Assembly: GCF_002917925.1 (NCBI RefSeq)
Contig: NZ_PPFE01000001.1
Location: 62,001-126,000 of the forward strand
DNA from: Roseovarius confluentis
GTDB taxonomy: Bacteria; Pseudomonadota; Alphaproteobacteria; Rhodobacterales; Rhodobacteraceae
DNA: 64,000 nt
Reading direction: 5' to 3'
Within the stretch, counting starts at the first letter, position 1. The number at the start of each line of letters is the position of its first letter. A program made the position numbers and the translations under genes. Below, in pieces: positions 1 through 8,371 of the stretch. A model generated the notes under the pieces. It was not told the origin of the DNA. It ran no database searches and saw nothing but the letters and a program-made list of their open reading frames with translations.

Positions 1-567
1 ATGCAGCCGGACCACCGGTGTGCCGGCCTGAACCGTCTGGAAATTGGCCACCAGCCGCTTGGCGATCAGCGCGTCGAAGGGCGCGCGCAGCGTCGCGTGC
101 TCCAGGTCTTCCCGGGCGCTGTTGAGCGCGATCTCGGCCAGCCGCAGCTGGGTCTGCGCATCCTGGACCTGCACCTCGCTCACCGCCTGTCCGCGCAGCG
201 TCTCCAGCCGATCGGCATCGCGCTGCGCCTTCTCGAAATTGGCCTCCGCCTCGGCCACGGCGCGCCGGTATCCCGACAGGTCCAGCTGCGCGATCTCGGC
301 GCCTTCAGCCTTGCGCGCGCCTTCCTCCGCCTCCAGCATCTCGAGCTTGCCAGGCACCTGGAAGGCAAGATCGACGGTCTGCCGCGCCGCCACCTGACCG
401 AAAAACTGCCGGCGCACCGTAACGGGCTCGCTCGACAGCGTCATCAGCTTGACCGGCTTGGGTGGTGCGTCTGCTTGTTTGGACGGGTCTTCGTCCTGCG
501 CGGCGACGGCCGTGGCGATCAGCAGCGACAGCAGGCAGGAAAGAAAAGCAGGCAGTGGACGGCGCAT
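1..567 (-). CDS. RND efflux periplasmic adaptor subunit, N-terminal part (runs off the left edge)
   Basis: An open frame without a stop runs from an ATG at 567 to the window edge, 189 codons. It opens with a signal peptide (hydrophobic stretch about residues 5-21, Ala-Val-Ala-Ala-Gln cleavage area) and then shows the membrane-fusion-protein pattern: a barrel/lipoyl strand ending PGKLEMLE, a short helical hairpin rich in Ala, Glu and Arg, and the returning lipoyl strand ATLRAPFDALIAKR. These proteins link an inner-membrane RND pump to an outer-membrane channel. An AGGAG ribosome site lies 8 bases before the ATG. The C-terminal barrel domains and the pump gene should lie to the left of the window. 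Confidence 0.85.
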   Translation of the reverse strand, partial: MRRPLPAFLSCLLSLLIATAVAAQDEDPSKQADAPPKPVKLMTLSSEPVTVRRQFFGQVAARQTVDLAFQVPGKLEMLEAEEGARKAEGAEIAQLDLSGYRRAVAEAEANFEKAQRDADRLETLRGQAVSEVQVQDAQTQLRLAEIALNSAREDLEHATLRAPFDALIAKRLVANFQTVQAGTPVVRLH

Positions 568-785
568 GAACAGGCTCCTGGCAACGGACGGGCAGTTGGG
601 CCGTCACATAATGCAGGTGAAAAGTGAAACCAACAGTTTAGTTTTGCTCGCCATGGGTGCAGCGAGGTAAGCCGCCTTCTTCAAAGGAAAACCGCCCGGA
701 AACTTTTGGAGTTTCCGGAATGGAAAATACGTATTGTCTAGTCTTTTTTGCGCCGAACACTGCGCCGGCGCCAGTGCTTCAGCGA

Positions 786-1091
786 TTACGAGCGTGGCCG
801 CAGATATGTCTCCGATGCGTATCCCGTCAGACCGGGCGCCCGGTCCAGCGCCACCTCGCACCAGCGCGTGCCACCGACCCGATTACAGTCACGCACCCGC
901 ACCAACGTTCCGTTGGGCAGCCCCACGCGCGTTTCGAACCCCAGGCCCGGTCCACCGCGCAGCTTCAGCATGTCGCCGTCTTCCACCCCGTAGACCTCGT
1001 AGATGTCCGAGGTGAATGCCGTGACCGGCGTGGTGTCGGCACAGGCGGAAAGAAAACCTAGGGCTGCAAGGATCGTCAGGGGGGTGCGCAT
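786..1091 (-). CDS. SH3-domain lipoprotein
   Basis: The product is 101 residues. It begins with a lipoprotein signal peptide whose lipobox is LSAC, so the mature protein should be lipid-anchored in the envelope. The rest matches a bacterial SH3 (SH3b) domain: MLKLRGGPG, then GTLVRVRDC and WCEVAL, the usual RxGPG and W positions. Two cysteines may form a disulfide. Start chosen at 1091 because the signal peptide begins there and GAGAGG lies just upstream; an in-frame ATG further up would add residues read through the tRNA-like sequence at 1115-1159. The binding partner is unknown. Confidence 0.75.
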   Translation of the reverse strand: MRTPLTILAALGFLSACADTTPVTAFTSDIYEVYGVEDGDMLKLRGGPGLGFETRVGLPNGTLVRVRDCNRVGGTRWCEVALDRAPGLTGYASETYLRPRS

Positions 1092-1114
1092 GGTGCCTCT
1101 CGTCGGGGTTGTAC

Positions 1115-1159
1115 TGGTAGGCCCGGCGGGGCTCGACCCCCCAGCCAAAGCGTTATGAG
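1115..1159 (-). repeat. Displaced copy of the 3' half of tRNA(CAU), candidate att site remnant
   Basis: These 45 bases match the tRNA gene at 17689-17765 from anticodon loop to CCA end (tRNA positions 32-76) with 41 identities; similarity stops abruptly beyond 1159. Orientation is the same as in the full tRNA. The four differences include loss of the nearly invariant T54 and a broken T-stem pair, so this copy cannot be part of a working tRNA. A duplicated tRNA 3' half from anticodon loop to CCA is what tyrosine-recombinase integration into a tRNA leaves behind. Confidence 0.8.
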
Positions 1160-1351
1160 GGACGTGTGTCCGAGCGGACTATTTAACTTTCAATCCATTT
1201 AGTAAAGGCTGGCGCAGCAAAAAGTGCATCTGGCGCAATTCGGAATTGCCCCTGCCGCTCACCGCTGGGGAAATTCAAACGGCGGTATAACGTCCAGCCA
1301 GTACACCGCCGCGCTCTTCGTGCGAGACCAATGAGACATCTTGAGCTCGAC

Positions 1352-1558
1352 TCAAGTGATCAGCCCTGCCGCCTTTCTCGCTATATCATCGACGTTCTCG
1401 CCACCGTTTTCCACGTACTCGCAGAATTGGCGACGCATTCGCGGGTCCCAGAAATCCTGCAGGTGGTTCGCGACCCGTTCGGCCTGGTCGTTACCGGGCT
1501 GGGATTTGAAGAACGTGGCAATCTGGTTGGCCATCATGACCAGTTTATCAGGCGACAT
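1352..1558 (-). CDS. fdsD: NAD-dependent formate dehydrogenase, delta subunit
   Basis: This 68-residue protein matches the small delta subunit of soluble fdsGBACD formate dehydrogenases: it starts MSPDKLVMMANQIATFF and has the typical HLQDFWDPRMR block. It contains no cofactor motif; in related operons it is needed for a stable, active enzyme. The ATG at 1558 overlaps the end of the fdhD-like gene by 11 bases, which fits translational coupling as last gene of the operon. A longer frame upstream is only antisense-like sequence inside fdhD. A weak 6-bp hairpin (about 1340-1356) covers the stop codon, with no T-run. Confidence 0.9.
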   Translation of the reverse strand: MSPDKLVMMANQIATFFKSQPGNDQAERVANHLQDFWDPRMRRQFCEYVENGGENVDDIARKAAGLIT

Positions 1559-2378
1559 CAGGTACCTCGTGGGTAATGCGGTGTGGGTTGGAATACAGGT
1601 CGAAACCGCCGCCGCGGGCAAAGGCGGCCAGCGTGATACCGGCCGTATCGGCCAGGCGCATGGCATGGGCCGTGGGGGCGGAGACGGCGATCAGCGTGCC
1701 GCAGCCGGCCATGGCGCATTTCTGCACCAGCTCGACCGAAAGGCGGCTGGTCATGACGAAAGCGCCCGCCGACGGGTCACGCCCCGCCCGCCAGAGCGCA
1801 CCGATCAGCTTGTCGAGCGCGTTGTGGCGGCCAACATCCTCGCGCGCCATGACAACGCCCTTGCCCGGCAGGACGAAGCCCGCCGCATGGGTCGCGCGGG
1901 TGCGGCGGTGCAGGGGCTGGATATTGGCCAGCGCGTCGGCGGCATGGGCAATGTCGTCCCGGCTGAAGGTCGGGCCGACATGTGCCACGCATGGTACGTC
2001 GCGTACCGCCTGATCCAGCGAGTCGATTCCGCACAGCCCGCAGCCCACCGGCCCGGCCATGAAACGGCGGCGTGCCGCCAGCGCCTCGCGTCGGTCCGCC
2101 CGCAGCCAGAAACGGGCCTCGATGCCGCGCTCATGGCTGGCGACCTCGAAGCTTTCGATCTGGGCGAGGTCTGTCACGATTCCCTCGGTCACGGCGAATC
2201 CATGGGCGAAATCCGCGATATCGTCCGGTGTGGCCATCATCACCGCCTGGGTCGAACCGTCGAAGACCAGCGCGACTGGCAGTTCCTCGGGAAGAGCGCG
2301 CCTGACCATGTGCGCGCCCTCTGCCTGTACAGACAATCCCGAGCGGCTTTGGCAGGGAGAAAAACCCAAGGCCATCAT
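1548..2378 (-). CDS. fdhD: Formate dehydrogenase accessory sulfurtransferase FdhD (FdsC)
   Basis: FdhD proteins carry sulfur to the molybdenum cofactor before it enters formate dehydrogenase; in fdsGBACD operons the gene is called fdsC. The 276-residue product has the sulfur-carrying cysteine pair in VGCGLCG (about Cys113 and Cys116), the conserved GFAVTEGI segment, and the cofactor-binding block REDVGRHNALDKLIG. It overlaps the end of fdsA by four bases (ATGA at 2378-2375). A second ATG follows directly, so the start is uncertain by one codon. Confidence 0.93.
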   Translation of the reverse strand: MMALGFSPCQSRSGLSVQAEGAHMVRRALPEELPVALVFDGSTQAVMMATPDDIADFAHGFAVTEGIVTDLAQIESFEVASHERGIEARFWLRADRREALAARRRFMAGPVGCGLCGIDSLDQAVRDVPCVAHVGPTFSRDDIAHAADALANIQPLHRRTRATHAAGFVLPGKGVVMAREDVGRHNALDKLIGALWRAGRDPSAGAFVMTSRLSVELVQKCAMAGCGTLIAVSAPTAHAMRLADTAGITLAAFARGGGFDLYSNPHRITHEVPDVA

Positions 2379-5308
2379 TCCGCCGCCGGAAGGATGCGGC
2401 GGGCCTGCGCGGCCTGTGCCGCGTAGTCCTCCTGCCAGTCGGTCGGCCCGTTCGAGGGGCTGACCTGCACCGCCGTTACCTTGAACTCGGGACAGTTCGT
2501 GGCCCAGTCCGAGAAATCCGTGGTGATGACGTTGGCCTGGGTGTCGGGGTGGTGGAAGGTGGTGTAGACCACGCCGGGGCTGACCCTGTCCGTGATCGTC
2601 GCCCGCAGCGCCGTCTCGCCCGAGCGGCTGGCCAGCTTGACCCAGTCGCCTTCGTTCACGCCGCGGTTCTCGGCGTCATGCGGGTGGATCTCCAGCACGT
2701 CGGCTTCGTGCCAGACGGTGTTCTCCGTGCGCCGTGTCTGGGCGCCCACGTTGTATTGCGACAGGATGCGCCCGGTGGTCAGCAACAGCGGGAAGCGCGG
2801 TCCGGTTCTTTCATCGGTCGCCACGTACTCGGTGATGATGAACTTGCCCTTGCCGCGCATGAAGCTGTCCACGTGCATCAGCGGCGTGCCCTCGGGGTGC
2901 TCCTCGTTGCAGGGCCATTGCACGCTGCCCCTGGTTTCCAGCAGGGCGTAATCGACCCCGGCGAAAGAGGGCGTGGTGGCCGCGATTTCCTCCATGATGC
3001 GGGCGGGATGGGTATAGGTCCATTCCGCACGCCCGGATTTCTTCAGCATCGTGTTGGCCAGCAGCTGCGTCACCTCCCAGTCGGCATAGCCGTTGAGCGG
3101 TTTCATCACTTCGCGCACACGGTTGATGCGGCGCTCGGCATTGGTGAAGGTGCCTTCCTTTTCCAGGAAGGTGGAGCCGGGCAGGAACACATGCGCGTAG
3201 TTGGCCGTCTCGTTCAGGAAGAGGTCATGCACGATAACGCATTCCATCGCCGCAAGGCCCGCCGCGACATGCTTGGTGTCAGGATCCGATTGCAGGATGT
3301 CCTCGCCCTGACAGTAGAGGCCCTTGAAGGTGCCGTCGACCGCGCAGTCCAGCATGTTGGGGATACGCAGGCCCGGCTCGGGGTCGACTTCGGTGCCCCA
3401 GAGCGCCTCGAACATCTCGCGCACGTCGGCGTTCTTGACGTGGCGATAGCCCGGCAGTTCGTGCGGGAAGGACCCCATATCGCAGGCGCCCTGCACGTTG
3501 TTCTGTCCGCGCAAGGGGTTCACGCCCACGCCGCGCCGGCCAAGATTGCCAGTCAGCATGGCGAGGTTGGCGATGCCCATCACGGTGGTCGAACCCTGAC
3601 TGTGCTCGGTGACGCCGAGGCCGTAATAGATCGAGCCGTTGCCGCCCGTCGCATAGAGATGCGCCGCCGCGCGCAATGCCTGCGGATCTACGCCGGTCAG
3701 CAGCGCGGTCGCCTCGGGGCTGTGGCGCGGGTCCGACACGAAAGCCGCGTATTCCTGGAACTCTTCCCAGTCGCAGCGGCTGCGAATGAAGTCCTGATCC
3801 ATAAGCCCCTCGGTCACGATGACATGCGCCAGCGCAGTGACCACGGCGACATTGGTGCCGGGCCGAAGGGGCAGGTGATGTGCGGCCTCGATATGGGCCG
3901 ACTTCACCAGGTCGATCCGGCGCGGATCGATCACGATCAGCTTCGCCCCCTGGCGCAGGCGCTTTTTCATGCGACTGGCAAAGACGGGGTGGCCGTCGGT
4001 CGGGTTGGCGCCGATGACGATGATCACGTCGGTGTCTTCGACGCTGTCGAAATCCTGCGTGCCGGCGGAGGTGCCGAAGGTCTGGCCCAGCCCGTAGCCG
4101 GTGGGCGAGTGGCAGACGCGGGCGCAGGTATCGGTGTTGTTGTTGCCGAAGACCGAGCGCGCCAGTTTCTGCACCAGGTAGGTTTCCTCGTTGGTGCAGC
4201 GGCTGGAGGTAATGACGCCGATGGATTTCTTGCCGTATGTCTCTTGCAACCTCAGCATTTTCGACGCGGCAAAGTCCAGCGCCTCATCCCAACTGACCTC
4301 GCGCCAGGGCTCGTCCACCCGGTCGCGGATCATCGGGTTCAGGATGCGGTCGCTGTGATGGGCATACCCATAGGCAAAGCGCCCCTTGACGCAGGAATGC
4401 CCCCGGTTCGCCTTGCCGTGCTTGTAGGGCACCATGCGGACCAGCTCATCGCCCTGCATTTCGGCCTTGAAGGAACAGCCGACGCCGCAATAGGCGCAGG
4501 TGGTCACGACCGAGCGGTCTGGCGTGCCCATCTCGATCACGGATTTTTCCTGCAGCGTCGCGGTGGGGCAGGCCTGCACGCAGGCGCCGCAGCTGACGCA
4601 ATCCGAGGCGAGGAAATCGTCCTCAGCGGTGCCCGCGCTGACACGGGACTCGAAACCGCGACCCTCGATCGTCAGGGCAAAGGTGCCCTGCACCTCTTCG
4701 CAGGCGCGGACGCAACGGTTGCAGACGATGCACTTGCTGGGGTCATAGCTGAAATAGGGGTTTGACGTGTCCGCCGGGATATACTCGGGATTGCCCTTGT
4801 CGCCCTCCGGGGCACGGGCACGGGTATCGCCCTGCGCCAGCGTGCCGCCCTTGGCGTCGTAGTGGTTGCGCCCGGCCTCGTAGCGCTGGTCGCGCAGGCC
4901 CACGGCGCCCGCCATGTCCTGCAACTCGCAATCGCCATTGGCCGAGCAGGTCAGGCAATCCAGCGGGTGGTCCGAGATATAAAGCTCCATCACCCCGGTG
5001 CGGATCTTGCGCACTTTCTTCGACTGGGTGTGCACGGCCATGCCGGGGGCGACGGGCGTGGTGCAAGAGGCGGGCGTGCCGCGCCGGCCTTCGATCTCCA
5101 CCACGCAGAGGCGGCAGGAGCCGAACGCGTCAAGGCTGTCGGTGGCACAAAGCTTGGGCACCTGGATGCCTGCCTCGACCGCCGCGCGCATCACGCTGGT
5201 GCCTTCGGGCACGGTCACCTCGAAGCCGTCGATGGTCAGGGTCACGGGCTCGCCCGTCTTGGCGGGGGTGCCCATGTCGCGGTCGTCGGGAATGATCAGG
5301 TCTTTCAT
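2375..5308 (-). CDS. fdsA: NAD-dependent formate dehydrogenase, molybdenum-containing alpha subunit
   Basis: This 977-residue subunit oxidises formate to CO2 at a bis-guanine-dinucleotide Mo (or W) centre and passes electrons along iron-sulfur clusters. In order it shows a [2Fe-2S] ferredoxin domain (Cys54, 65, 68, 82), a His-Cys3 cluster (His114, Cys118, 121, 127), two [4Fe-4S] sites (Cys193-203 and 237-247), the N-terminal cluster of the catalytic domain (CAYCGVGC at 271-278 plus Cys306), and the active-site motif TCARVCHSP with Cys399 and His400. Cysteine, not selenocysteine, occupies the metal-ligand position. A C-terminal molybdopterin-binding domain follows. It overlaps fdsB and fdhD by four bases on each side, so all are co-translated. 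Confidence 0.97.
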   Translation of the reverse strand: MKDLIIPDDRDMGTPAKTGEPVTLTIDGFEVTVPEGTSVMRAAVEAGIQVPKLCATDSLDAFGSCRLCVVEIEGRRGTPASCTTPVAPGMAVHTQSKKVRKIRTGVMELYISDHPLDCLTCSANGDCELQDMAGAVGLRDQRYEAGRNHYDAKGGTLAQGDTRARAPEGDKGNPEYIPADTSNPYFSYDPSKCIVCNRCVRACEEVQGTFALTIEGRGFESRVSAGTAEDDFLASDCVSCGACVQACPTATLQEKSVIEMGTPDRSVVTTCAYCGVGCSFKAEMQGDELVRMVPYKHGKANRGHSCVKGRFAYGYAHHSDRILNPMIRDRVDEPWREVSWDEALDFAASKMLRLQETYGKKSIGVITSSRCTNEETYLVQKLARSVFGNNNTDTCARVCHSPTGYGLGQTFGTSAGTQDFDSVEDTDVIIVIGANPTDGHPVFASRMKKRLRQGAKLIVIDPRRIDLVKSAHIEAAHHLPLRPGTNVAVVTALAHVIVTEGLMDQDFIRSRCDWEEFQEYAAFVSDPRHSPEATALLTGVDPQALRAAAHLYATGGNGSIYYGLGVTEHSQGSTTVMGIANLAMLTGNLGRRGVGVNPLRGQNNVQGACDMGSFPHELPGYRHVKNADVREMFEALWGTEVDPEPGLRIPNMLDCAVDGTFKGLYCQGEDILQSDPDTKHVAAGLAAMECVIVHDLFLNETANYAHVFLPGSTFLEKEGTFTNAERRINRVREVMKPLNGYADWEVTQLLANTMLKKSGRAEWTYTHPARIMEEIAATTPSFAGVDYALLETRGSVQWPCNEEHPEGTPLMHVDSFMRGKGKFIITEYVATDERTGPRFPLLLTTGRILSQYNVGAQTRRTENTVWHEADVLEIHPHDAENRGVNEGDWVKLASRSGETALRATITDRVSPGVVYTTFHHPDTQANVITTDFSDWATNCPEFKVTAVQVSPSNGPTDWQEDYAAQAAQARRILPAAE

Positions 5309-6813
5309 TCTGCGGCCTCCTTCGTGGTCGAGAATTCATCGGGGAAGTGGGTGAGCGCGGACATGACAGGGTAGGGCGTGAAGCCGCCCAGCGCGCAAAG
5401 AGACCCGTCGGTCATCGTCTCGCAAAGATCGGTGAGGATGGTCACGGCGTCGGCGTCGCCGCGCGCGATGCGGTCGATGGTTTCCACCCCGCGCACCGCG
5501 CCGATCCGGCAGGGGGTGCACTTGCCGCAGCTTTCCACGGCGCAGAATTCCATCGCGAAGCGCGCCATGCCCAGCATGTCGGCGGTGTCGTCGAACACCA
5601 CCAGCCCGGCATGGCCAATGAGCCCGCCCTCGGCGCCGAATTCCTCGTATCCCATGGGCGCGTCGAATTTCGACTGCGGCATGTAGGCGCCGAGCGGCCC
5701 GCCGACCTGCACCGCCTTGAACGGGCGACCGGTGGCCGTGCCGCCGGCAAGGTCGTCGATAACCTCGCCCAGCGTCACGCCGAATCCGGTCTCGAACAGG
5801 CCGCCGCGCGCCACGTTGCCCGCGATCTGAAGCGTGATGGTGCCGCGCGATTTGCCGATGCCGAAGCTGGCGTGATGCTCGGCGCCTTTCTCGAAGATCA
5901 CCGGCACGGTGGCCAGGCTGATGACGTTGTTCACGACAGTGGGCCGGCCCAGGAACCCTTCGAGCGCCGGAAGCGGCGGCTTGGCGCGGACGACCCCGCG
6001 CTTGCCTTCGAGCGAGTTCAGCAGCGAGGTTTCCTCGCCGCAGACATAAGCGCCGGCACCCTTGCGGATCTCCATGTCAAAGCTGTGCGGCGACCCGAGG
6101 ATATTCTCGCCTAGGACGCCTTCGGCGCGGGCTATCTCGACCGCGCGGGTCATCACCGCGATGGCATCCGGGTATTCGGAGCGCAGATAGACATATCCCT
6201 TGGTTGCGCCGACCCCCAGTCCGGCGATGGCCATGCCCTCGATCAGGGTGAAGGGGTCGCCCTCCATGATCATGCGGTCGGCAAAGGTGCCGCTGTCGCC
6301 CTCGTCGGCATTGCAGACAATGTATTTCTGCGGCGCGTCCGCGTCGTGCACGGTCTGCCACTTGATCCCCGTCGGGAACCCAGCGCCGCCGCGGCCGCGC
6401 AGGCCGGAGGTCTTGACCTCGTCCACGACCTGCTGGCCGGTCATCGATAGAGCACGTTTTAGCCCGGCGAGGCCGCCATGCGCCTCGTAGGCGTCCAGCG
6501 ACAGCGGATCGATCACGCCGACGCGGGCAAAGGTCAGCCGTGTCTGGCGCTTCATCCAGTCGAGCTCGTCCACCGGGCCGAGCGCCTTGGCGCTGCTGCC
6601 ATCGAGAATGGCCGCCGCGTCCTGCGGCGTCGCGGGGCCGAAACCGTGGCGGATGCCCTCGATCTCGACCTCGACAAGCGGTTCCAACCAGATCATGCCA
6701 CGGGTGCCGGTGCGGATGATCTGCGCCTCGGGCGCGGCCTGTTTCAGGGCGGCGACAACCTCGTCGGCGCCCAGCGCCTTGGCGGCGCTATCCATGGGAA
6801 CATAGATCTTCAT
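5305..6813 (-). CDS. fdsB: NAD-dependent formate dehydrogenase, flavin beta subunit
   Basis: The 502-residue product resembles NuoF with an N-terminal thioredoxin-like extension. It binds FMN and NAD and reduces NAD+ with electrons from the alpha subunit. Visible motifs are the glycine-rich NAD/FMN site LRGRGGAGFPTG, the acidic block CNADEGDSGTF, the GAYVCGEETSLLNSLEG segment, and the C-terminal cluster CGKCTPCRIG with a later Cys (SLCALGG). The start at 6813 overlaps the end of fdsG by four bases; the frame continues upstream, but only through sequence lying under fdsG. Confidence 0.96.
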   Translation of the reverse strand: MKIYVPMDSAAKALGADEVVAALKQAAPEAQIIRTGTRGMIWLEPLVEVEIEGIRHGFGPATPQDAAAILDGSSAKALGPVDELDWMKRQTRLTFARVGVIDPLSLDAYEAHGGLAGLKRALSMTGQQVVDEVKTSGLRGRGGAGFPTGIKWQTVHDADAPQKYIVCNADEGDSGTFADRMIMEGDPFTLIEGMAIAGLGVGATKGYVYLRSEYPDAIAVMTRAVEIARAEGVLGENILGSPHSFDMEIRKGAGAYVCGEETSLLNSLEGKRGVVRAKPPLPALEGFLGRPTVVNNVISLATVPVIFEKGAEHHASFGIGKSRGTITLQIAGNVARGGLFETGFGVTLGEVIDDLAGGTATGRPFKAVQVGGPLGAYMPQSKFDAPMGYEEFGAEGGLIGHAGLVVFDDTADMLGMARFAMEFCAVESCGKCTPCRIGAVRGVETIDRIARGDADAVTILTDLCETMTDGSLCALGGFTPYPVMSALTHFPDEFSTTKEAAE

Positions 6814-7286
6814 GCGCCCACCTCCGCCAGCAGCGCATCCATGCGGCTGCGGTCCACCCGGCCCACGCATCGGTCGTCCATCATCGCGGCCGGGCCGCAG
6901 GCACAGAGGCCAAGGCAATAGACCGGCTCGACCGTGACGGCACCGTTGATTGAGGTGCCGTGCCAGTCCAGCCCCAGCTTTGCCAGCGTCTCTTCGGCCA
7001 GTGCGTTGCCGCCCATAGCCTGGCAGGCCTCGGCGCGGCAGATCTTCAGAACATGACGCCCGGCAGGGGCTTTGCGGAAGTCGTGGTAGAAGCTGATGAC
7101 ACCATGCAACTCGGCCTTGGTGATGTTGAGACGATCCGCGATCATCTGCATGGCCGGCTGCGGAATGTGGCCGAAATTTTCCTGCAGCGCGTGCAGTATC
7201 GGCAGTAACGGGCCTTCCAGGCCGGCATTCGCGTCGATGACCGCGGCAAGCTCGTCTTCGGTGGGTGTGGGGGCGGCTGATGGCAT
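6810..7286 (-). CDS. fdsG: NAD-dependent formate dehydrogenase, gamma subunit
   Basis: This 158-residue protein resembles NuoE, with a thioredoxin-like [2Fe-2S] fold. Cluster ligands are Cys83 and Cys88 (CRAEAC) and Cys124 and Cys128 (CLGLC). It passes electrons within the NADH-forming module formed with FdsB. It is the first gene of the fdsGBACD operon and has a strong AGGAGG ribosome site 9 bases before the ATG. The upstream 92 bases separate it from the LysR gene and hold a 14-base palindrome, a likely regulator site. Confidence 0.95.
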   Translation of the reverse strand: MPSAAPTPTEDELAAVIDANAGLEGPLLPILHALQENFGHIPQPAMQMIADRLNITKAELHGVISFYHDFRKAPAGRHVLKICRAEACQAMGGNALAEETLAKLGLDWHGTSINGAVTVEPVYCLGLCACGPAAMMDDRCVGRVDRSRMDALLAEVGA

Positions 7287-7352
7287 GGGCTAACCTCCTG
7301 CATGTTATTGTTTCAAGCAGACAGAAGGTGCGGGCCGACAACAATATCGCAG

Positions 7353-7366
7353 ATCGGTCGACCGAT
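7353..7366. promoter_or_regulatory. Perfect 14-base palindrome before fdsG
   Basis: ATCGGTCGACCGAT lies between the stop of the LysR gene and the start of fdsG, 67 bases upstream of the fdsG ATG. Its position in the only gap ahead of the operon makes it a candidate binding site for the LysR-type regulator encoded next door, though it lacks a clear T-N11-A core. No convincing -35/-10 pair is visible beside it. Confidence 0.4.
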
Positions 7367-7378
7367 AGGGATAGGCTA

Positions 7379-8272
7379 TCAAACCGCTTTCGACAGTTTC
7401 CTCGCCGTGCGCAAAAGAGCATCCAGAACAGGGGTATGCGGCTCTCGGTAAGGAGCCACGAGGCCGACCGCGTGCGACGGCTCGCGCCCTGTCAGCGGCA
7501 CGACAGTCAGGGCCTTTCCGGCCACGAGGAAGCGTGCCAGCTCCTCGGGAAGCACTGTCAGGTAACCGCCGGATTCGACATTGGCCACCAGGACGATCGT
7601 CGAATTGGATTCGATACATGTCTCGGGCGAGACGTTGGCCGCGGAGAAATTCCTGTTGATGATCCGCCGGTTCTGCATGTCCGGGGTCAGCAGGCAAAGC
7701 TTTTTACCCGACAACTCCTCCCAGGCCACGTCATGCCGGTTCGCAAAGGGGGAGTTGTTCGTGCACACGAGCATGTAGCGTTCCTCATAAAGCGGCTCGG
7801 TGCTGACCCGCCCCATCGGTTCGTTGTCGAGATAGGAAATGCCTGCATCAATCTCCAGGTTGTCGAGCATCGACATGATCTCGATCGACGTGCGCGACAA
7901 TATGGTGAAATGCACTTTCGGATGCTTGGCATTGAAGCGCTGACAGAGCCGCGCCGCCACCGTCAGGGCCGTCGGAATGACGGCGATGCGCAACTGCCCC
8001 GACAAGCCATCCCGCTTGACGCGCATTTCCTCGCGCAGTTGCCGCGTGTCCCCGACGATCTTCCTGGCCCAGTCCAGCGCGGTCTGGCCTTCCGGCGTCA
8101 GCCCGCCAAATCGCGACCCGCGAAAAATCAACTGCACGCCAAGGTGATCCTCCAGCGTCTTGATCCCGTTCGACAGGGTCGGCTGGGTGATGCCCAGGCC
8201 GGAGGCCGCGCGACCGAAATGGCCTTCCTTGGCCACGGCGATGAACATTTCGAGCTTGTCAATCATATGCAT
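7379..8272 (-). CDS. fdsR: LysR-family regulator of the formate dehydrogenase operon
   Basis: The 297-residue protein has a winged helix-turn-helix at about residues 15-65 (FGRAASGLGITQPTLSNGI, where LysR proteins read AA..L..TQP.LS) and a periplasmic-binding-like effector domain from about residue 95. It sits directly upstream of fdsGBACD in the same direction, so it probably controls the operon, with formate or metal status as possible signal. The fds operons of related bacteria have a LysR gene called fdsR at this position; I use that name by context. Two ATGs (8272, 8266) are possible starts and neither has a clear ribosome site. Confidence 0.85.
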   Translation of the reverse strand: MHMIDKLEMFIAVAKEGHFGRAASGLGITQPTLSNGIKTLEDHLGVQLIFRGSRFGGLTPEGQTALDWARKIVGDTRQLREEMRVKRDGLSGQLRIAVIPTALTVAARLCQRFNAKHPKVHFTILSRTSIEIMSMLDNLEIDAGISYLDNEPMGRVSTEPLYEERYMLVCTNNSPFANRHDVAWEELSGKKLCLLTPDMQNRRIINRNFSAANVSPETCIESNSTIVLVANVESGGYLTVLPEELARFLVAGKALTVVPLTGREPSHAVGLVAPYREPHTPVLDALLRTARKLSKAV

Positions 8273-8371
8273 AAAGCCAATCGAAATCGGCCATCCTGAT
8301 AGAATTCGTGAATGATGGGTGTTCTTCCCGACGCGGCGTTCTCGAAACCAGGACCCGAAACTGTGGCGTCG

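Noticed and set aside
1340-1356. Small 6-bp hairpin at the end of fdsD.
   Set aside because: Too short and without a T-run to be called a terminator.
2549-4765. A 738-codon open frame on the plus strand opposite fdsA.
   Set aside because: It mirrors a certain, motif-rich gene; GC-rich third positions keep the opposite strand open. Protein sequence is His/Arg-rich and resembles nothing.
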